Shown here: positions 1-8,879 of the stretch, in pieces
How positions within the stretch are numbered: the first letter of the stretch is position 1
Layout of the letters: every line of letters starts with the position of its first letter
The notes under the pieces: generated by a model
Seen by the model: the letters and a program-made list of their open reading frames with translations, nothing else
Told to the model about the DNA's origin: nothing
Databases searched by the model: none
Position numbers and translations under genes: made by a program
From: Gammaproteobacteria bacterium
Lineage (GTDB): Bacteria; Pseudomonadota; Gammaproteobacteria; Arenicellales; Poriferihabitantaceae
NCBI GenBank assembly: GCA_026709505.1
Contig: JAPOSW010000072.1
Span: forward strand, 99,634 to 163,633
Length of the DNA stretch: 64,000 bases
Direction: 5' to 3'

Positions 1-2251
1 TTTGAACAGGTATATCATAGAGCCGCCCCGGTGCGAAACGCTGCCAGTAATGACGCATACCCGGCACAATTACTCGTACGACTGGCATGCCGATATCCGG
101 ACGCGTCTGATCAAGCGCCAGAAATTCCATGCCCTTCCCTTCGACCAGAGCACGGCATTTATCCACATCCTCACGAAGGTCTTCGCTTTCATAAACCGGA
201 TAACTGGATTGGCAAAGTGATTTTGTGCCAGATGCCGGAGCTAGATAAGCATGTTCGGAAACCAATGCATTTTTCCACCACCACAGGCATTGCGGATCAT
301 TAACCTGATATCCAGCACCGCCTGGTCCCGTTCCTTGGACCCAGTTCAAGAACTGGTTCAATTCGCACACTGCACGGAGTATGGCAATATGTGCATCCAT
401 GTGCGTACCTGCACCATAGATTATATCTTCTGCCTGTTTGTCGACTCGGTGCGATACTGCAACAAAAGAGGGGATTTTAAAATCGCTGGTAATATCCAAA
501 ACCCACAGCTCACGATTCAGGTTGCGATAATAATCTTTTGCACTAGCCAGATACTCGTCATCGAAGCTGGAGAGGTCCACTTCAGGCATACGCAGACGGT
601 TGTACCACCATATTGCAAAGGCATCGCGTTCGACCAGTTCGAAGAAACCCTGAAGAATTGCCTCCTCAATAGTATTCCCAGCAGCGCAACCATTCGAGTC
701 AGCAACAAAATCTGTCAAGCCACGATGATCTGTCGACTTCCCATAATAAAGCAACGATGTAGGAATGTGAATATGCCGGTCGCGGGTAAACGACCATACT
801 GGAGACCAATCTATAGCTGCATCTAGATCAAGGCGAGGGGGAACCACATTATAGGGATGCCCACTGGCATTGATATTTTCGGCATCGTCGAATTGTCGCT
901 CGCTGAACAGTTGGATATTGTTTGGATGAATGGCTTCCATTCGATTAGCACCAAATTCAGAGAAACGATGTTGACTGCGAATCTCATCTCCATGAAATGC
1001 GCCACAATACCGCTCCAGCGCCTCACATAAGGCACTTGCCTCAGATTGTTGTGGGGTACTTCCCTTGCCGGCACTCTTGGTCCGCAAACTGAGTCGGAGC
1101 ACACTCAAGGCTCGATTCTTCAAGGCTAGATTGCTACCAGACCAATGCACATGCAACCATGAATCAGACTGCCCAGTAGTGCGCCTTAGCCATGTCACCA
1201 CACCGCCGACAGGGTCAATCAGATGTTTATATTTTGCTAAGGTATCTTGCGAGGATACTGCACGAACCCCGCCACTATTGCGTATGTGGGTTGGACTCGA
1301 ATTGAGTATTACTGGAATAGGCCTGCGATCATTTCGATAGAGTGATTCATCACCACAGGTCTGACACTGCGGGCGACGGGCAATTGGGTGCAGACTGATT
1401 GAAAGATTAGCAACATCTAGGGTCAGTGCGTTTCGACTGATTGTGGCATTCTCTCGAACAACTAGCCATTTAACAATTTCAAGTGCAGCAATGCTGTAGA
1501 CTGCTTCCAAAGTGGCAGGAGCCATCGCTTGAGGGCTAAGGTCTATATCGCCATCTGTGAAATTTCTCAGAAAATTATGGACTTCCTGATGGCCGCACAA
1601 TCGATAAGCTAAACATGCCCAACATGGCCCTTTCCCATCCGCGTGAAAAACCGGACCAAGCATCGGCTGCAGCCCTCCGGCCCTAACCAACACCCATGGC
1701 ACGCCAGAAGCAAGTTGCTGTTGATTCGTTTCATTGTGACGGTCATCGAGATAGTCGTCACAAATCACGATTCTAAGCGTGTCAGCTTGGTTTTTTTCCT
1801 TGGCAACCGATACACCCATCGCTTCAAGGCCTTGAGTAAGAACTTTCGATTCACCGATCAATGACACCCTGGAGGCTGAGAGTTTTTCTTCCGCAAATCG
1901 GGGGGATATGCCCAAAGAAGTCCAGAAGGCTACCAAATTCTTTTCCATACGATGATCGCCAGATACCACATAACCCTTGGAAGACAATGATATCAAGGCG
2001 GACTTGACTGATGATTCAGAATGCTCTCCCTGCAGAGCCTTCAAAATTTCCCGATATGATCTTAGGCCATCAAGCAGCGGTAGCAAATGCGGGTAAATTT
2101 GCCCATGGAGCAGTGTGTTGAAAGACTCCGAGATCAAAAAAACCTGTTTACTGTCTACTGCATAAAACCTGAAATGAGGGGCCAGCACCGGTCTTTCAAT
2201 CAAACCAGTATCCGAAGCTGTCTTAAGAAAAACTTTTTGGCCAGTTGGCAT
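1..2251 (-). CDS. TOMM cyclodehydratase, fused leader-binding (E1-like) and YcaO domains, 3'-truncated by window
   Basis: Enzyme that would bind the RiPP leader and convert core Cys (Ser/Thr) residues to azolines with ATP. Reading the minus strand from ATG 2251 gives about 750 residues without a stop, running off the window edge; only a short C-terminal tail seems missing. Residues 1-350 resemble the C-protein/E1-like partner: an N-terminal peptide-clamp-like region (PVLAPHFRF about residue 23) and two CxxC pairs (CWAC 210-213, CQTC 296-299) that would hold zinc. Residues from about 380 are YcaO: SEASALCEALER at 403-414 and SNGCAAG 519-525 followed by ELVERD 538-543 are the ATP/Mg motifs. It lies about 100 bp behind the oxygenase-GlnE gene and is probably co-transcribed. 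Start: the only in-frame alternative after the upstream stop is TTG 2260; the ribosome-binding site is weak. No FMN azoline dehydrogenase is visible, but it could lie left of the window. Confidence 0.93.
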   Translation of the reverse strand, partial: MPTGQKVFLKTASDTGLIERPVLAPHFRFYAVDSKQVFLISESFNTLLHGQIYPHLLPLLDGLRSYREILKALQGEHSESSVKSALISLSSKGYVVSGDHRMEKNLVAFWTSLGISPRFAEEKLSASRVSLIGESKVLTQGLEAMGVSVAKEKNQADTLRIVICDDYLDDRHNETNQQQLASGVPWVLVRAGGLQPMLGPVFHADGKGPCWACLAYRLCGHQEVHNFLRNFTDGDIDLSPQAMAPATLEAVYSIAALEIVKWLVVRENATISRNALTLDVANLSISLHPIARRPQCQTCGDESLYRNDRRPIPVILNSSPTHIRNSGGVRAVSSQDTLAKYKHLIDPVGGVVTWLRRTTGQSDSWLHVHWSGSNLALKNRALSVLRLSLRTKSAGKGSTPQQSEASALCEALERYCGAFHGDEIRSQHRFSEFGANRMEAIHPNNIQLFSERQFDDAENINASGHPYNVVPPRLDLDAAIDWSPVWSFTRDRHIHIPTSLLYYGKSTDHRGLTDFVADSNGCAAGNTIEEAILQGFFELVERDAFAIWWYNRLRMPEVDLSSFDDEYLASAKDYYRNLNRELWVLDITSDFKIPSFVAVSHRVDKQAEDIIYGAGTHMDAHIAILRAVCELNQFLNWVQGTGPGGAGYQVNDPQCLWWWKNALVSEHAYLAPASGTKSLCQSSYPVYESEDLREDVDKCRALVEGKGMEFLALDQTRPDIGMPVVRVIVPGMRHYWQRFAPGRLYDIPVQ

Positions 2252-2351
2252 TGGCTTCAATTTAACGAATAGAGTCCGGTTTGGCTACGAACGTATTGTC
2301 GAAAAAATTGGCATGACTCTTGCATACTTGCATAATCGAAACAGGTCAGGA

Positions 2352-4775
2352 TCAATGCAGTCCTTGATTTATCAATGTCTCGATTTCAGCAGTGGCATTG
2401 GTGGCAGTGTCCTGAATGGTTGAGTGCAAGTCATCAATATTCTTAGCTCTACAGGCAGTTGCAATCATCAATTTTTTGGTATTCGAGGCAGAATCAAGTT
2501 CCCATTTTTCGTTGTCAATCAGCCCCAAAATGCCATGCAGGTTTCTCCATAACACTGTTGCTGCCTCCAAGTTCTGTGCTGTTTTGGCAGGGATCAAGCC
2601 CTTTTCTCCAGCCGTACGCAATACTGCCAAATTATCCGGAACAGCAAGCTGTGAAATATCAGAATGACTCAACTGTAAAATACGTACAAGACGTTGGATT
2701 TCTTGTATACCTGCGTGTGCGGTACTGGCAAGCACAGTGTCCGTTTCTTCGACGCTCGTCTGCATGTCCACCAGCGTTTTGACTGCATCTCTATTTGCTT
2801 GTGGATCACTAAGAATCTCGAGTTGGGCATGCTTGAGACGTTCATCGATGCCAGCCTCGCCGATTGAAAATACTGGCCGGACAGGGACAATATCAAGCAG
2901 CAAATTCGGCGAATTTTCAAATTGCGAGCCGATTGAGCTGCCATCCAATGTGCGTACGACCCATGGCTTGCGTTGTTGCCGAGCGATTCGGCCGATCAGC
3001 AGATTGTCCCGGGATAGTAACTGCAGCCCCTTTCGGAAACGATCGAACAGGGCTTCAATCGATGCGTCCGGCTCGCCCTCATAAATGAACAGCAAGTCCA
3101 ATTCGGCATCAATCAATGCATCCCCTCCTCCCAAGTCACCCAGTAATGCAACCATGATTGCACCATCCATGCGTTGCAGTCGCTCATATTCATATACTGC
3201 GTACAATGTGGAATTGATCGTGGCTTCTGCTATGTTTGACAAGGCTTTGCCCGCTTCGACTGGAGTCAGATTGCCCAACACTACATGCATATACAGTTGA
3301 AAAACCTTGTGGTTCGACCATTCCCTGGCAGCCTCTATGACTTCCCTGGCACTTCGTGCAGGCAGGTCCGAGATTCTCGCCTTCATTTCATCTACATCCA
3401 GCTCATGCGTCCAATAGACACGGGACAGGCCTTGACGCGCGAGGTTTTCAGACTCTGCATCGGGTCCAAAGCCTTCGGGGAGATTTAGGTCCGTGAACTC
3501 ACGAGTTAGCAATCCGTCAAGCAAGTGCGGGTTGCGGTCAGTCATGGCTGCCAGGCGTGGTGATGCCGCATGAATTTTTTCAAGCTCTTCAAACGCATCT
3601 GGACGAACTCGGTATGCGATGCTGTCGTAAACGCTCCAGTTGGTAATATCGGGATAGAAATGCTCTCTCCATTCGTCGACCAGCGGATCCATTTTTTGAA
3701 ACCAGCGTTTGGGGGAAAAGACCAGATTTCCCATAGCCGAGTAGCTTCCCGGCAGTTGCGGAGCTTGTTCCGGTCCGCTGTATTGAAGAAGCGGGTAGAG
3801 ACGTGTAGCAAAGATATGGTGATCAGCATGTCGCTGTGCGTTGTAATAGAACCAGTTGGACAACTTGTAGGCAATGCTCCACGAGTGTCTTGGCTGCACT
3901 GGCTCGTAGCGACCATTCGGCAGGCGGATTCGCTGTAGCCCGTAGTGCTGCATGTAATCTACCATTCTTAGCTGGACTATCCCAATGGCCGAAATGGCAG
4001 CAAAAGCCAACACGCCCATTGCTCCACCAACCCAATAGGCAAAAAAGTACCAAATAGCGGTCATTGTAATGTAGCGCCAGACCGGATTGGAGTGATGCCA
4101 GACCGCCAGGCGGCCCCGCTTCAATCGATCGCGTTCCGTGCGCCAGGTATCCATGTAGCTCCGCCCGACTGACCGGGGCAGATAATGCCAAAAACCCTGT
4201 CCCTTTGGTGCAGACACGGCATCCTTCGGTGTACCAATAAAGGTATGATGAACATAGACATGTTCGGTGACTTCTTGAGGAAAGGAAACGGAAGCCATGA
4301 GAAATTCTCCGATGCGACGTTCCAGTTTTGTTCGGCGATGAATCATGTCATGACCGGCATTCAGAGCCATTCGAGCCACGGCTCCCAGAGATAGAACAAC
4401 TAGAACACTTTCCCAAGTGGCCAGATTTTGAGCGACGAAAACCTGCTGAAATACATAAATGAAGGCAACAAAATAGACTGTCACCCACATCCATACGGCC
4501 ATGTTGAACCAAAAGAGCCGATTATCGGATTGATTTGGATTGGCGCTTTCAACATCTGTACCAAGCGTGGTATCAAGTTGATCTGCCAGTAGCAAAAACA
4601 TGAACGGACCGACCAACCACCAGCCGCCATACATTGCAGCGGCAATAACAAATGGAAAAATTGCTACAGGAAGGAAGAATGGCAAGGCTTGCAACGACGA
4701 AAGCCTAACCGGTTCTCTTTCCCCGTTGCCACTGTCAACACTGAAACCGCTTTTTACTGTTCCAATTTCCGACAT
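2352..4775 (-). CDS. AlkB-type membrane diiron oxygenase fused to a GlnE-like region (TOMM locus)
   Basis: 807-residue fusion. Residues 30-330 form an alkane-hydroxylase (AlkB/XylM) type integral membrane oxygenase with hydrophobic segments at about 30-65, 88-112, 122-138 and 235-268. All histidine boxes are intact: HDMIH at 142-146, EHVYVHH at 171-177, the HYG motif at 277-279 and QRHADHH at 314-320. Residues about 470-790 resemble glutamine-synthetase adenylyltransferase GlnE: LLGDLGGGD 544-552 followed by AELDLLFIY 557-565 matches the nucleotidyltransferase loop, but the first Asp of the usual DxD is Glu, and the DMRLRP motif of GlnE is not recognisable. The segment 688-760 looks like the helical GlnE tail. 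I infer that the oxygenase half is active and the GlnE half is a degenerate or regulatory module. The place between precursor and cyclodehydratase suggests oxidative tailoring of the peptide. A fatty-acid hydroxylase unrelated to the peptide is the alternative. Confidence 0.88.
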   Translation of the reverse strand: MSEIGTVKSGFSVDSGNGEREPVRLSSLQALPFFLPVAIFPFVIAAAMYGGWWLVGPFMFLLLADQLDTTLGTDVESANPNQSDNRLFWFNMAVWMWVTVYFVAFIYVFQQVFVAQNLATWESVLVVLSLGAVARMALNAGHDMIHRRTKLERRIGEFLMASVSFPQEVTEHVYVHHTFIGTPKDAVSAPKGQGFWHYLPRSVGRSYMDTWRTERDRLKRGRLAVWHHSNPVWRYITMTAIWYFFAYWVGGAMGVLAFAAISAIGIVQLRMVDYMQHYGLQRIRLPNGRYEPVQPRHSWSIAYKLSNWFYYNAQRHADHHIFATRLYPLLQYSGPEQAPQLPGSYSAMGNLVFSPKRWFQKMDPLVDEWREHFYPDITNWSVYDSIAYRVRPDAFEELEKIHAASPRLAAMTDRNPHLLDGLLTREFTDLNLPEGFGPDAESENLARQGLSRVYWTHELDVDEMKARISDLPARSAREVIEAAREWSNHKVFQLYMHVVLGNLTPVEAGKALSNIAEATINSTLYAVYEYERLQRMDGAIMVALLGDLGGGDALIDAELDLLFIYEGEPDASIEALFDRFRKGLQLLSRDNLLIGRIARQQRKPWVVRTLDGSSIGSQFENSPNLLLDIVPVRPVFSIGEAGIDERLKHAQLEILSDPQANRDAVKTLVDMQTSVEETDTVLASTAHAGIQEIQRLVRILQLSHSDISQLAVPDNLAVLRTAGEKGLIPAKTAQNLEAATVLWRNLHGILGLIDNEKWELDSASNTKKLMIATACRAKNIDDLHSTIQDTATNATAEIETLINQGLH

Positions 4776-5152
4776 GGCCGGTAACGAAGAGGAATAAATT
4801 GCAAAATCAAGCGGAGATTAACTGTTCAGAACTGCCGGCTTACCCGATTAGCCAGTATAAACGCCAATCCCTGCAACTGCAATATACTCACGATAGAAAC
4901 AGTCAATTCACCATTTTTTCCATGAGCGGCCAATCCTGCAGTGCGTGGACACCATCATCAAGGAAGCCTGTGTCATGAGTGATTTTTTGCGATGACTTGC
5001 AGAGGGCTGCAAGATACATGATCCGGTTTTCCAGCGTCTCCAGGGAATTCGCTTGGAAACCCGAGTCAGATTAAATAGCCGCATTTATTGAACCGGCTAC
5101 CGGAATATGTTTACAAGGGTCCTGAAAGCCGGTCAACCTTTCGAAGGAAAGG
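4776..5152. other. Intergenic stretch between precursor hairpin and oxygenase gene
   Basis: About 380 bases without a supportable gene on either strand. Apart from the hairpin at its right edge I see no second precursor peptide, no clear promoter and no repeat. It is long for a spacer inside an operon, so the oxygenase-cyclodehydratase pair may have its own promoter here. Confidence 0.5.
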
Positions 5153-5182
5153 GGTATGCGGACATCAAACTGTCCGCATACC
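5153..5182 (-). promoter_or_regulatory. Intercistronic hairpin after the RiPP precursor gene
   Basis: A perfect 12-bp inverted repeat (arms 5153-5164 and 5171-5182, loop of 6) starts 16 nt after the precursor stop codon. On the minus-strand transcript it is followed by CCCTTTCC rather than a clean U run. I read it as an attenuator or an RNA-stabilising hairpin that lets the precursor mRNA exceed that of the modifying enzymes; a full terminator is less likely. Confidence 0.55.
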
Positions 5183-5198
5183 AAACACGCAACATGTG

Positions 5199-5480
5199 TT
5201 AGCAACAACAGCGACCTGCTGCAATTGCTTCAAGCTGCTCTTCGTTAAGCTCCGTGACCGGAAGCGACAGGTGAAGAGTTTGAAAATCACTCTCGTGAAC
5301 CTCAATGTTCATTTCTTCAGGCAAGTCAAGACCTAGTTCCGTAGAAATTGCACTCTTCGGGTTTGAAAGCAGCTCAGCGCGAAAAGACTCGTCGCCAATC
5401 GCCTTGTCAACGATCTGCTTGCGCATCTCTTCTCCTTGCTGCAAAGGGGTTTCCGCAATGGATTGCCAGTTAATAGACAT
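5199..5480 (-). CDS. NHLP-family TOMM precursor peptide with RCCC core
   Basis: 93-residue RiPP precursor. Residues 1-85 form a nitrile-hydratase-alpha-like leader: the segment NPKSAISTELGLDLPEE (40-56) followed by alternating hydrophobic strand residues and TELNEEQLEAIAAG (76-89) is the typical NHLP ending. The core after the AIAAG site is just Arg-Cys-Cys-Cys and the stop. Adjacent cysteines are substrates for the YcaO cyclodehydratase encoded two genes downstream, which would give contiguous thiazol(in)es. ATG 5480 is chosen because a GAGGA ribosome-binding site sits 9 nt upstream; a TTG two codons earlier is less likely. The promoter just upstream contains an 11-G tract. The final product is not known to me. 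Confidence 0.93.
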   Translation of the reverse strand: MSINWQSIAETPLQQGEEMRKQIVDKAIGDESFRAELLSNPKSAISTELGLDLPEEMNIEVHESDFQTLHLSLPVTELNEEQLEAIAAGRCCC

Positions 5481-5513
5481 AATCAAATATCCTCAATAGT
5501 TAATATTCCCTAT

Positions 5514-5543
5514 ACTTTACCCCCCCCCCCTCATTTTTTTCAA
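5514..5543 (-). promoter_or_regulatory. Precursor promoter with poly-G spacer
   Basis: On the minus strand TTGAAA (5538-5543) and TAAAGT (5514-5519) can be read as -35 and -10 boxes. The 18-nt spacer between them ends in an uninterrupted run of 11 G (plus-strand C, 5520-5530). The distance to the precursor ATG leaves a leader of roughly 25-30 nt. Loss of one G would bring the spacer to the optimal 17. This is inference from sequence; the -10 box matches consensus at only four of six positions. Confidence 0.55.
5520..5530. repeat. Homopolymer tract C11 (candidate phase-variation switch)
   Basis: Eleven consecutive C on the plus strand (G11 on the coding strand of the precursor gene). It is the longest such tract I noticed in the window and is placed in the promoter spacer of the RiPP precursor. 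Such tracts change length by replication slippage. Confidence 0.9.
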
Positions 5544-6449
5544 CACTCATGACATAAAAAAAATGAAAAATATGTCCGGGATCAAAGACAATCCATCAGA
5601 CAACAGTTCAATGATCGCTGGATAGGAGAATATTAACGCCAAAATTAGAGCTGCTGCCCTATGCTGTATAGACGCCATCTTCAGGGTAACTCATGACACA
5701 GGGAATGGTTAACGATAAATTCATTTGTCGTTAACAAGACCATTTAGCAGACAGAGTGAAAACGACCAGGAATGAAATAACCAAGATCTCAGTCCCGATA
5801 TGCCAGAGAGCAAAGAGAAACCGCTGGGATGGCATTTGACTCACTCGCGGCGGTGAAGGGGTAAGGCCGCTGGGCGGTTGATAACTTAACTTGAATGGAA
5901 TGGTATCACGGGCAAGCCATGGAAGAAAAGTCAATTGTGACGGACTTTTCCTCATGTTCTGCCGTCGGTACTGGTAGCGGGATACGTTGGCCGTCCGATG
6001 TATTCCGACCGACCGCACCGCAAGGACAACGAATCAGGCAGGCAAGCCTGACTTGCAGCCCAAACCTACTACCGTCGGCTGTTTCTCAGGCATCGCATGC
6101 CCGGTTTCCGGATGGATCCACCCTTACCGGCATATTTCCTGGTACTGTGCGATACATCACATGACTTTCCGGCAACCCGAAGAATCTTTATTTGAAGGAG
6201 ATTCCGTAGCATGGCCGAACAAATACAGGATTCCGGCAACAATGCAGTGCTGGAATGCGCAAATATCCCGGAAACCTGACTGCTTCTCAGTCAATGTCTC
6301 GTCTACCGAAAACCGAAAATTCCTGTCTGCGCACTAGCGGATATTCTGCACTCATGTCGCTGATTCAGTTATTTCTCATGCCAGCGGCACCCGTCATGAA
6401 TGCAAAACGAAAGCGTTGGCAGCTTAGACAGTGCAGACAGTCAGGATCA
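5544..6449. other. Long intergenic region between RiPP precursor and exporter genes
   Basis: About 900 bases with no convincing gene. Several short open frames exist on both strands but none shows a recognisable domain. The only one with a good ribosome-binding site is the 22-codon frame at 6211. The region may hold upstream regulatory sequence for the precursor or the decayed remains of a gene. Confidence 0.5.
6211..6279 (+). CDS. Possible 22-residue small ORF
   Basis: ATG 6211 is preceded by GAAGGAG with suitable spacing and opens a 22-codon frame (begins MAEQIQDSGN, ends NIPET). It contains one Cys and no hydrophobic segment. It does not resemble the NHLP leader. It may be the start of a gene broken by mutation, a leader peptide or chance; I do not recognise it. 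Confidence 0.2.
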   Translation: MAEQIQDSGNNAVLECANIPET

Positions 6450-8879
6450 TCACGATGCATCAGAATCAAGAGCATCGGTTATCGATGTCCCGGCCGGTTC
6501 AGAATTTGCCAACTTTCGTGCTTTTGGCTTTCGGTCTATTAGCATAATCAAGGGAGGAAGAAACAGAAAGTCGCAGATCAGGGCAAGGACAATCACGATC
6601 GCCGTCAATTGTCCCATCTGCCCGGTAGGCAGGAAACTGGAAAGCCCCAGAACCAGAAATCCAGCCGTCAATATGACAGTAGTCGAGTACAAGGCTCTCC
6701 CAACTGTCCGAAAAGCAAAACGTATTGAATCTTCGGGATCACAATGTAGATGCCGCCTAGCATGAAGGTACTTGCACAGGAAGTGGACCGAATCATCCAC
6801 CACAATTCCTATTGTCATTGCCAATACCACTGAGAGAGCAAGTCCGACTTCGCCTACCATCATTCCCCATAACCCAAAGGCCATCAAGCCAGGTACAAAA
6901 TTAGCAACCAGACTCATCAGGCCAATGCGGAGTGAGCGAAACGCAAAGACCAGAAGAACGGCAATACACAAAAAAGAGATTGCAGTACCGACCAGCATTG
7001 CCCGTATGTTTCTATCCCCTATATGGGCAAACATCAACGCCGGGCCCGAGCTATGAACCTTCGAAAAACTCGGTGCATTATCCTTCAGCCAGAACTTTGC
7101 CCGCGCATCCAGCCCCAGCAATTCATTTGTCGAGAGTGTTCGGGCGGTAACAGTCATGCGGGTTGCCGATCTGGCGGCATCGATACGATTGTTCAGGTCA
7201 TGACCAAGGGGCAGTGAAAGTTCATAGAGAAGCAGGAACTGTGAAGCCAGATCACGGCTTTCAGGAATTCGGTACGCCTCCGGTTCTTCATCATGCAGGC
7301 TTTTGTTGAGTTTTCGGAAGGTATCGCTTATCACCAATACATGACGTGTTTCGGGCTGGGCGCGGAACCAGTCGGCAAATGTGGCAAGATCTTCTAGAAA
7401 TACGGGATCAGTGATCTCCCCCGTGCCATTTGCAGCAATTGAATATTCGATCACGGTATTCCCACTCAAATTCTCATCCAGAAAATCAGTATCTTTTCGC
7501 AGTTGAACGCCTTCCTCAAAAAAATTTGTCACTACGTCATTCAGTTCGTTTTGAGGTATGGCGGCAGACAGTCCAACAACAACCAGGACAGACCCCCATA
7601 ACAAGGCTGTCTTGTGTCGAATTGTCATCTCCGATATAGCGGCAATACCAAGTCGACCGCTACCGCTATGGCGTGGCTTGATTGGGAGCAATGAAAGCAA
7701 CCCCGGCAGGAAAGAGACTGAAAGCAGGAATGAGATGATGGCGCCGATTGCAACCAGAGTGCCCAAGTGACGGTAAAGAGGCACTTCGGAAAAATTTATC
7801 ATCAGGAAACCGATTGCCGTCGTCACGCTTGCCAGAAAAATGGGATGCAGATTGACTTCAATCGAGCGCATTACCGCATTCTCACGCGAATCTCCTGCCC
7901 CGATGCACTCCTGAACCGTAACCAGCATATGCAGGCAATTTGCCACAGCCAGTGTCAACACAATGACTGGCGTGGCTGATGTGGCTGATGATAATGGAAT
8001 GCCAATCCATCCCGAAATCCCCATCGTAGCTACAGCCGACAAAATCACGACTGCACCGACAGACGCCACTGCCGCAAATCCGCGGGTGAAAAACCCGATG
8101 ATCAAGGTCATGATAACCAGGGATGCGGGAAACACGTCACTCATAGTGGCAATCGTTGCCTCCGTGTATGTCTGGTTGAGGATGACTGTACCAACCAGCC
8201 GAAAGTCAATTCCCGAAAACCTTTCCTTGGCTTCAATAACCAGTCTTCGCGCATAATCGGCAACAGAAGCAATGCTTTCGGCATTGTTGCCATCGGGGAG
8301 TTTGATCGTAACGTTCACGGCGCTAACACCGCCGTCACGTGCGATAAGATTACCTGCCAGTCGCGGGTCCGCAAGAGCGGTATTGAGAACTTCCTGACGC
8401 TCGGCGGCATCACTAATCAGTTCAGGGTTCACGAGATCTTCTACAACGAGTTCATCTCCATCAGACGAGATGGTCTGGAAATTTGATATAGAGTCGACAC
8501 GTGAAGCAAATGGTATCTGCCATGAACGCTCAGTCAACCAAAGAGCGGCGGCAAGCGCTTGTTCTGACACTGCATTGCGATCATCTGGCACTATCATGAA
8601 AAGTACATTATCGCTCTTTTCATAAGTGTCCTCGAGAAGATCAAAAGCCTGAAGCTCGGGGTTGCCCTTTTCGAAAAATGCCCGATAATCCGTGACAATC
8701 TTCAGTGACATGATACCGCTTGCTGCAACGGCTGAAGCAATTATTGCCGCCGCAATGATATAAATGCGGGCACGGACAACCCATTCACCAAACCATATCG
8801 TACAAGAAGGTGCTTGGGCAATAGGCTGTTTTCTCATAACGGAACGAATTCTTCGAGCAGGGTTCGTTAAATCCGGCAT
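6450..8879 (-). CDS. RND-superfamily (MMPL/HAE3-type) membrane transporter
   Basis: 809-residue proton-driven exporter of the RND superfamily, hydrophobe/amphiphile (MMPL) branch. The layout is one N-terminal membrane segment (about 37-60), a periplasmic domain, a block of membrane segments at about 240-400 (SATSATPVIVLTLAVANCLH is the conserved helix 4), a second segment near 420-445, a second periplasmic loop, and a final block at about 640-790 with TIGIVVDDSVHFL near 720, where the VDDS acidic pair marks the proton relay. No adaptor or outer-membrane partner lies next to it. It is on the same strand as, and upstream of, the RiPP precursor, but 970 bp away. It could export the modified peptide; it might equally be an unlinked lipid/hopanoid transporter. 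ATG 8879 is preferred to TTG 8882. Confidence 0.88.
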   Translation of the reverse strand: MPDLTNPARRIRSVMRKQPIAQAPSCTIWFGEWVVRARIYIIAAAIIASAVAASGIMSLKIVTDYRAFFEKGNPELQAFDLLEDTYEKSDNVLFMIVPDDRNAVSEQALAAALWLTERSWQIPFASRVDSISNFQTISSDGDELVVEDLVNPELISDAAERQEVLNTALADPRLAGNLIARDGGVSAVNVTIKLPDGNNAESIASVADYARRLVIEAKERFSGIDFRLVGTVILNQTYTEATIATMSDVFPASLVIMTLIIGFFTRGFAAVASVGAVVILSAVATMGISGWIGIPLSSATSATPVIVLTLAVANCLHMLVTVQECIGAGDSRENAVMRSIEVNLHPIFLASVTTAIGFLMINFSEVPLYRHLGTLVAIGAIISFLLSVSFLPGLLSLLPIKPRHSGSGRLGIAAISEMTIRHKTALLWGSVLVVVGLSAAIPQNELNDVVTNFFEEGVQLRKDTDFLDENLSGNTVIEYSIAANGTGEITDPVFLEDLATFADWFRAQPETRHVLVISDTFRKLNKSLHDEEPEAYRIPESRDLASQFLLLYELSLPLGHDLNNRIDAARSATRMTVTARTLSTNELLGLDARAKFWLKDNAPSFSKVHSSGPALMFAHIGDRNIRAMLVGTAISFLCIAVLLVFAFRSLRIGLMSLVANFVPGLMAFGLWGMMVGEVGLALSVVLAMTIGIVVDDSVHFLCKYLHARRHLHCDPEDSIRFAFRTVGRALYSTTVILTAGFLVLGLSSFLPTGQMGQLTAIVIVLALICDFLFLPPLIMLIDRKPKARKLANSEPAGTSITDALDSDAS

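Noticed and set aside
251..826. 191-residue plus-strand open frame
   Set aside because: It lies antisense to the YcaO domain, whose ATP-binding motifs are clear on the minus strand. The plus-strand product has no recognisable features.
5731..6018. 95-residue minus-strand frame with a hydrophobic end
   Set aside because: No homology recognised, no ribosome-binding site, and the rest is low in ordered character. Treated as chance.
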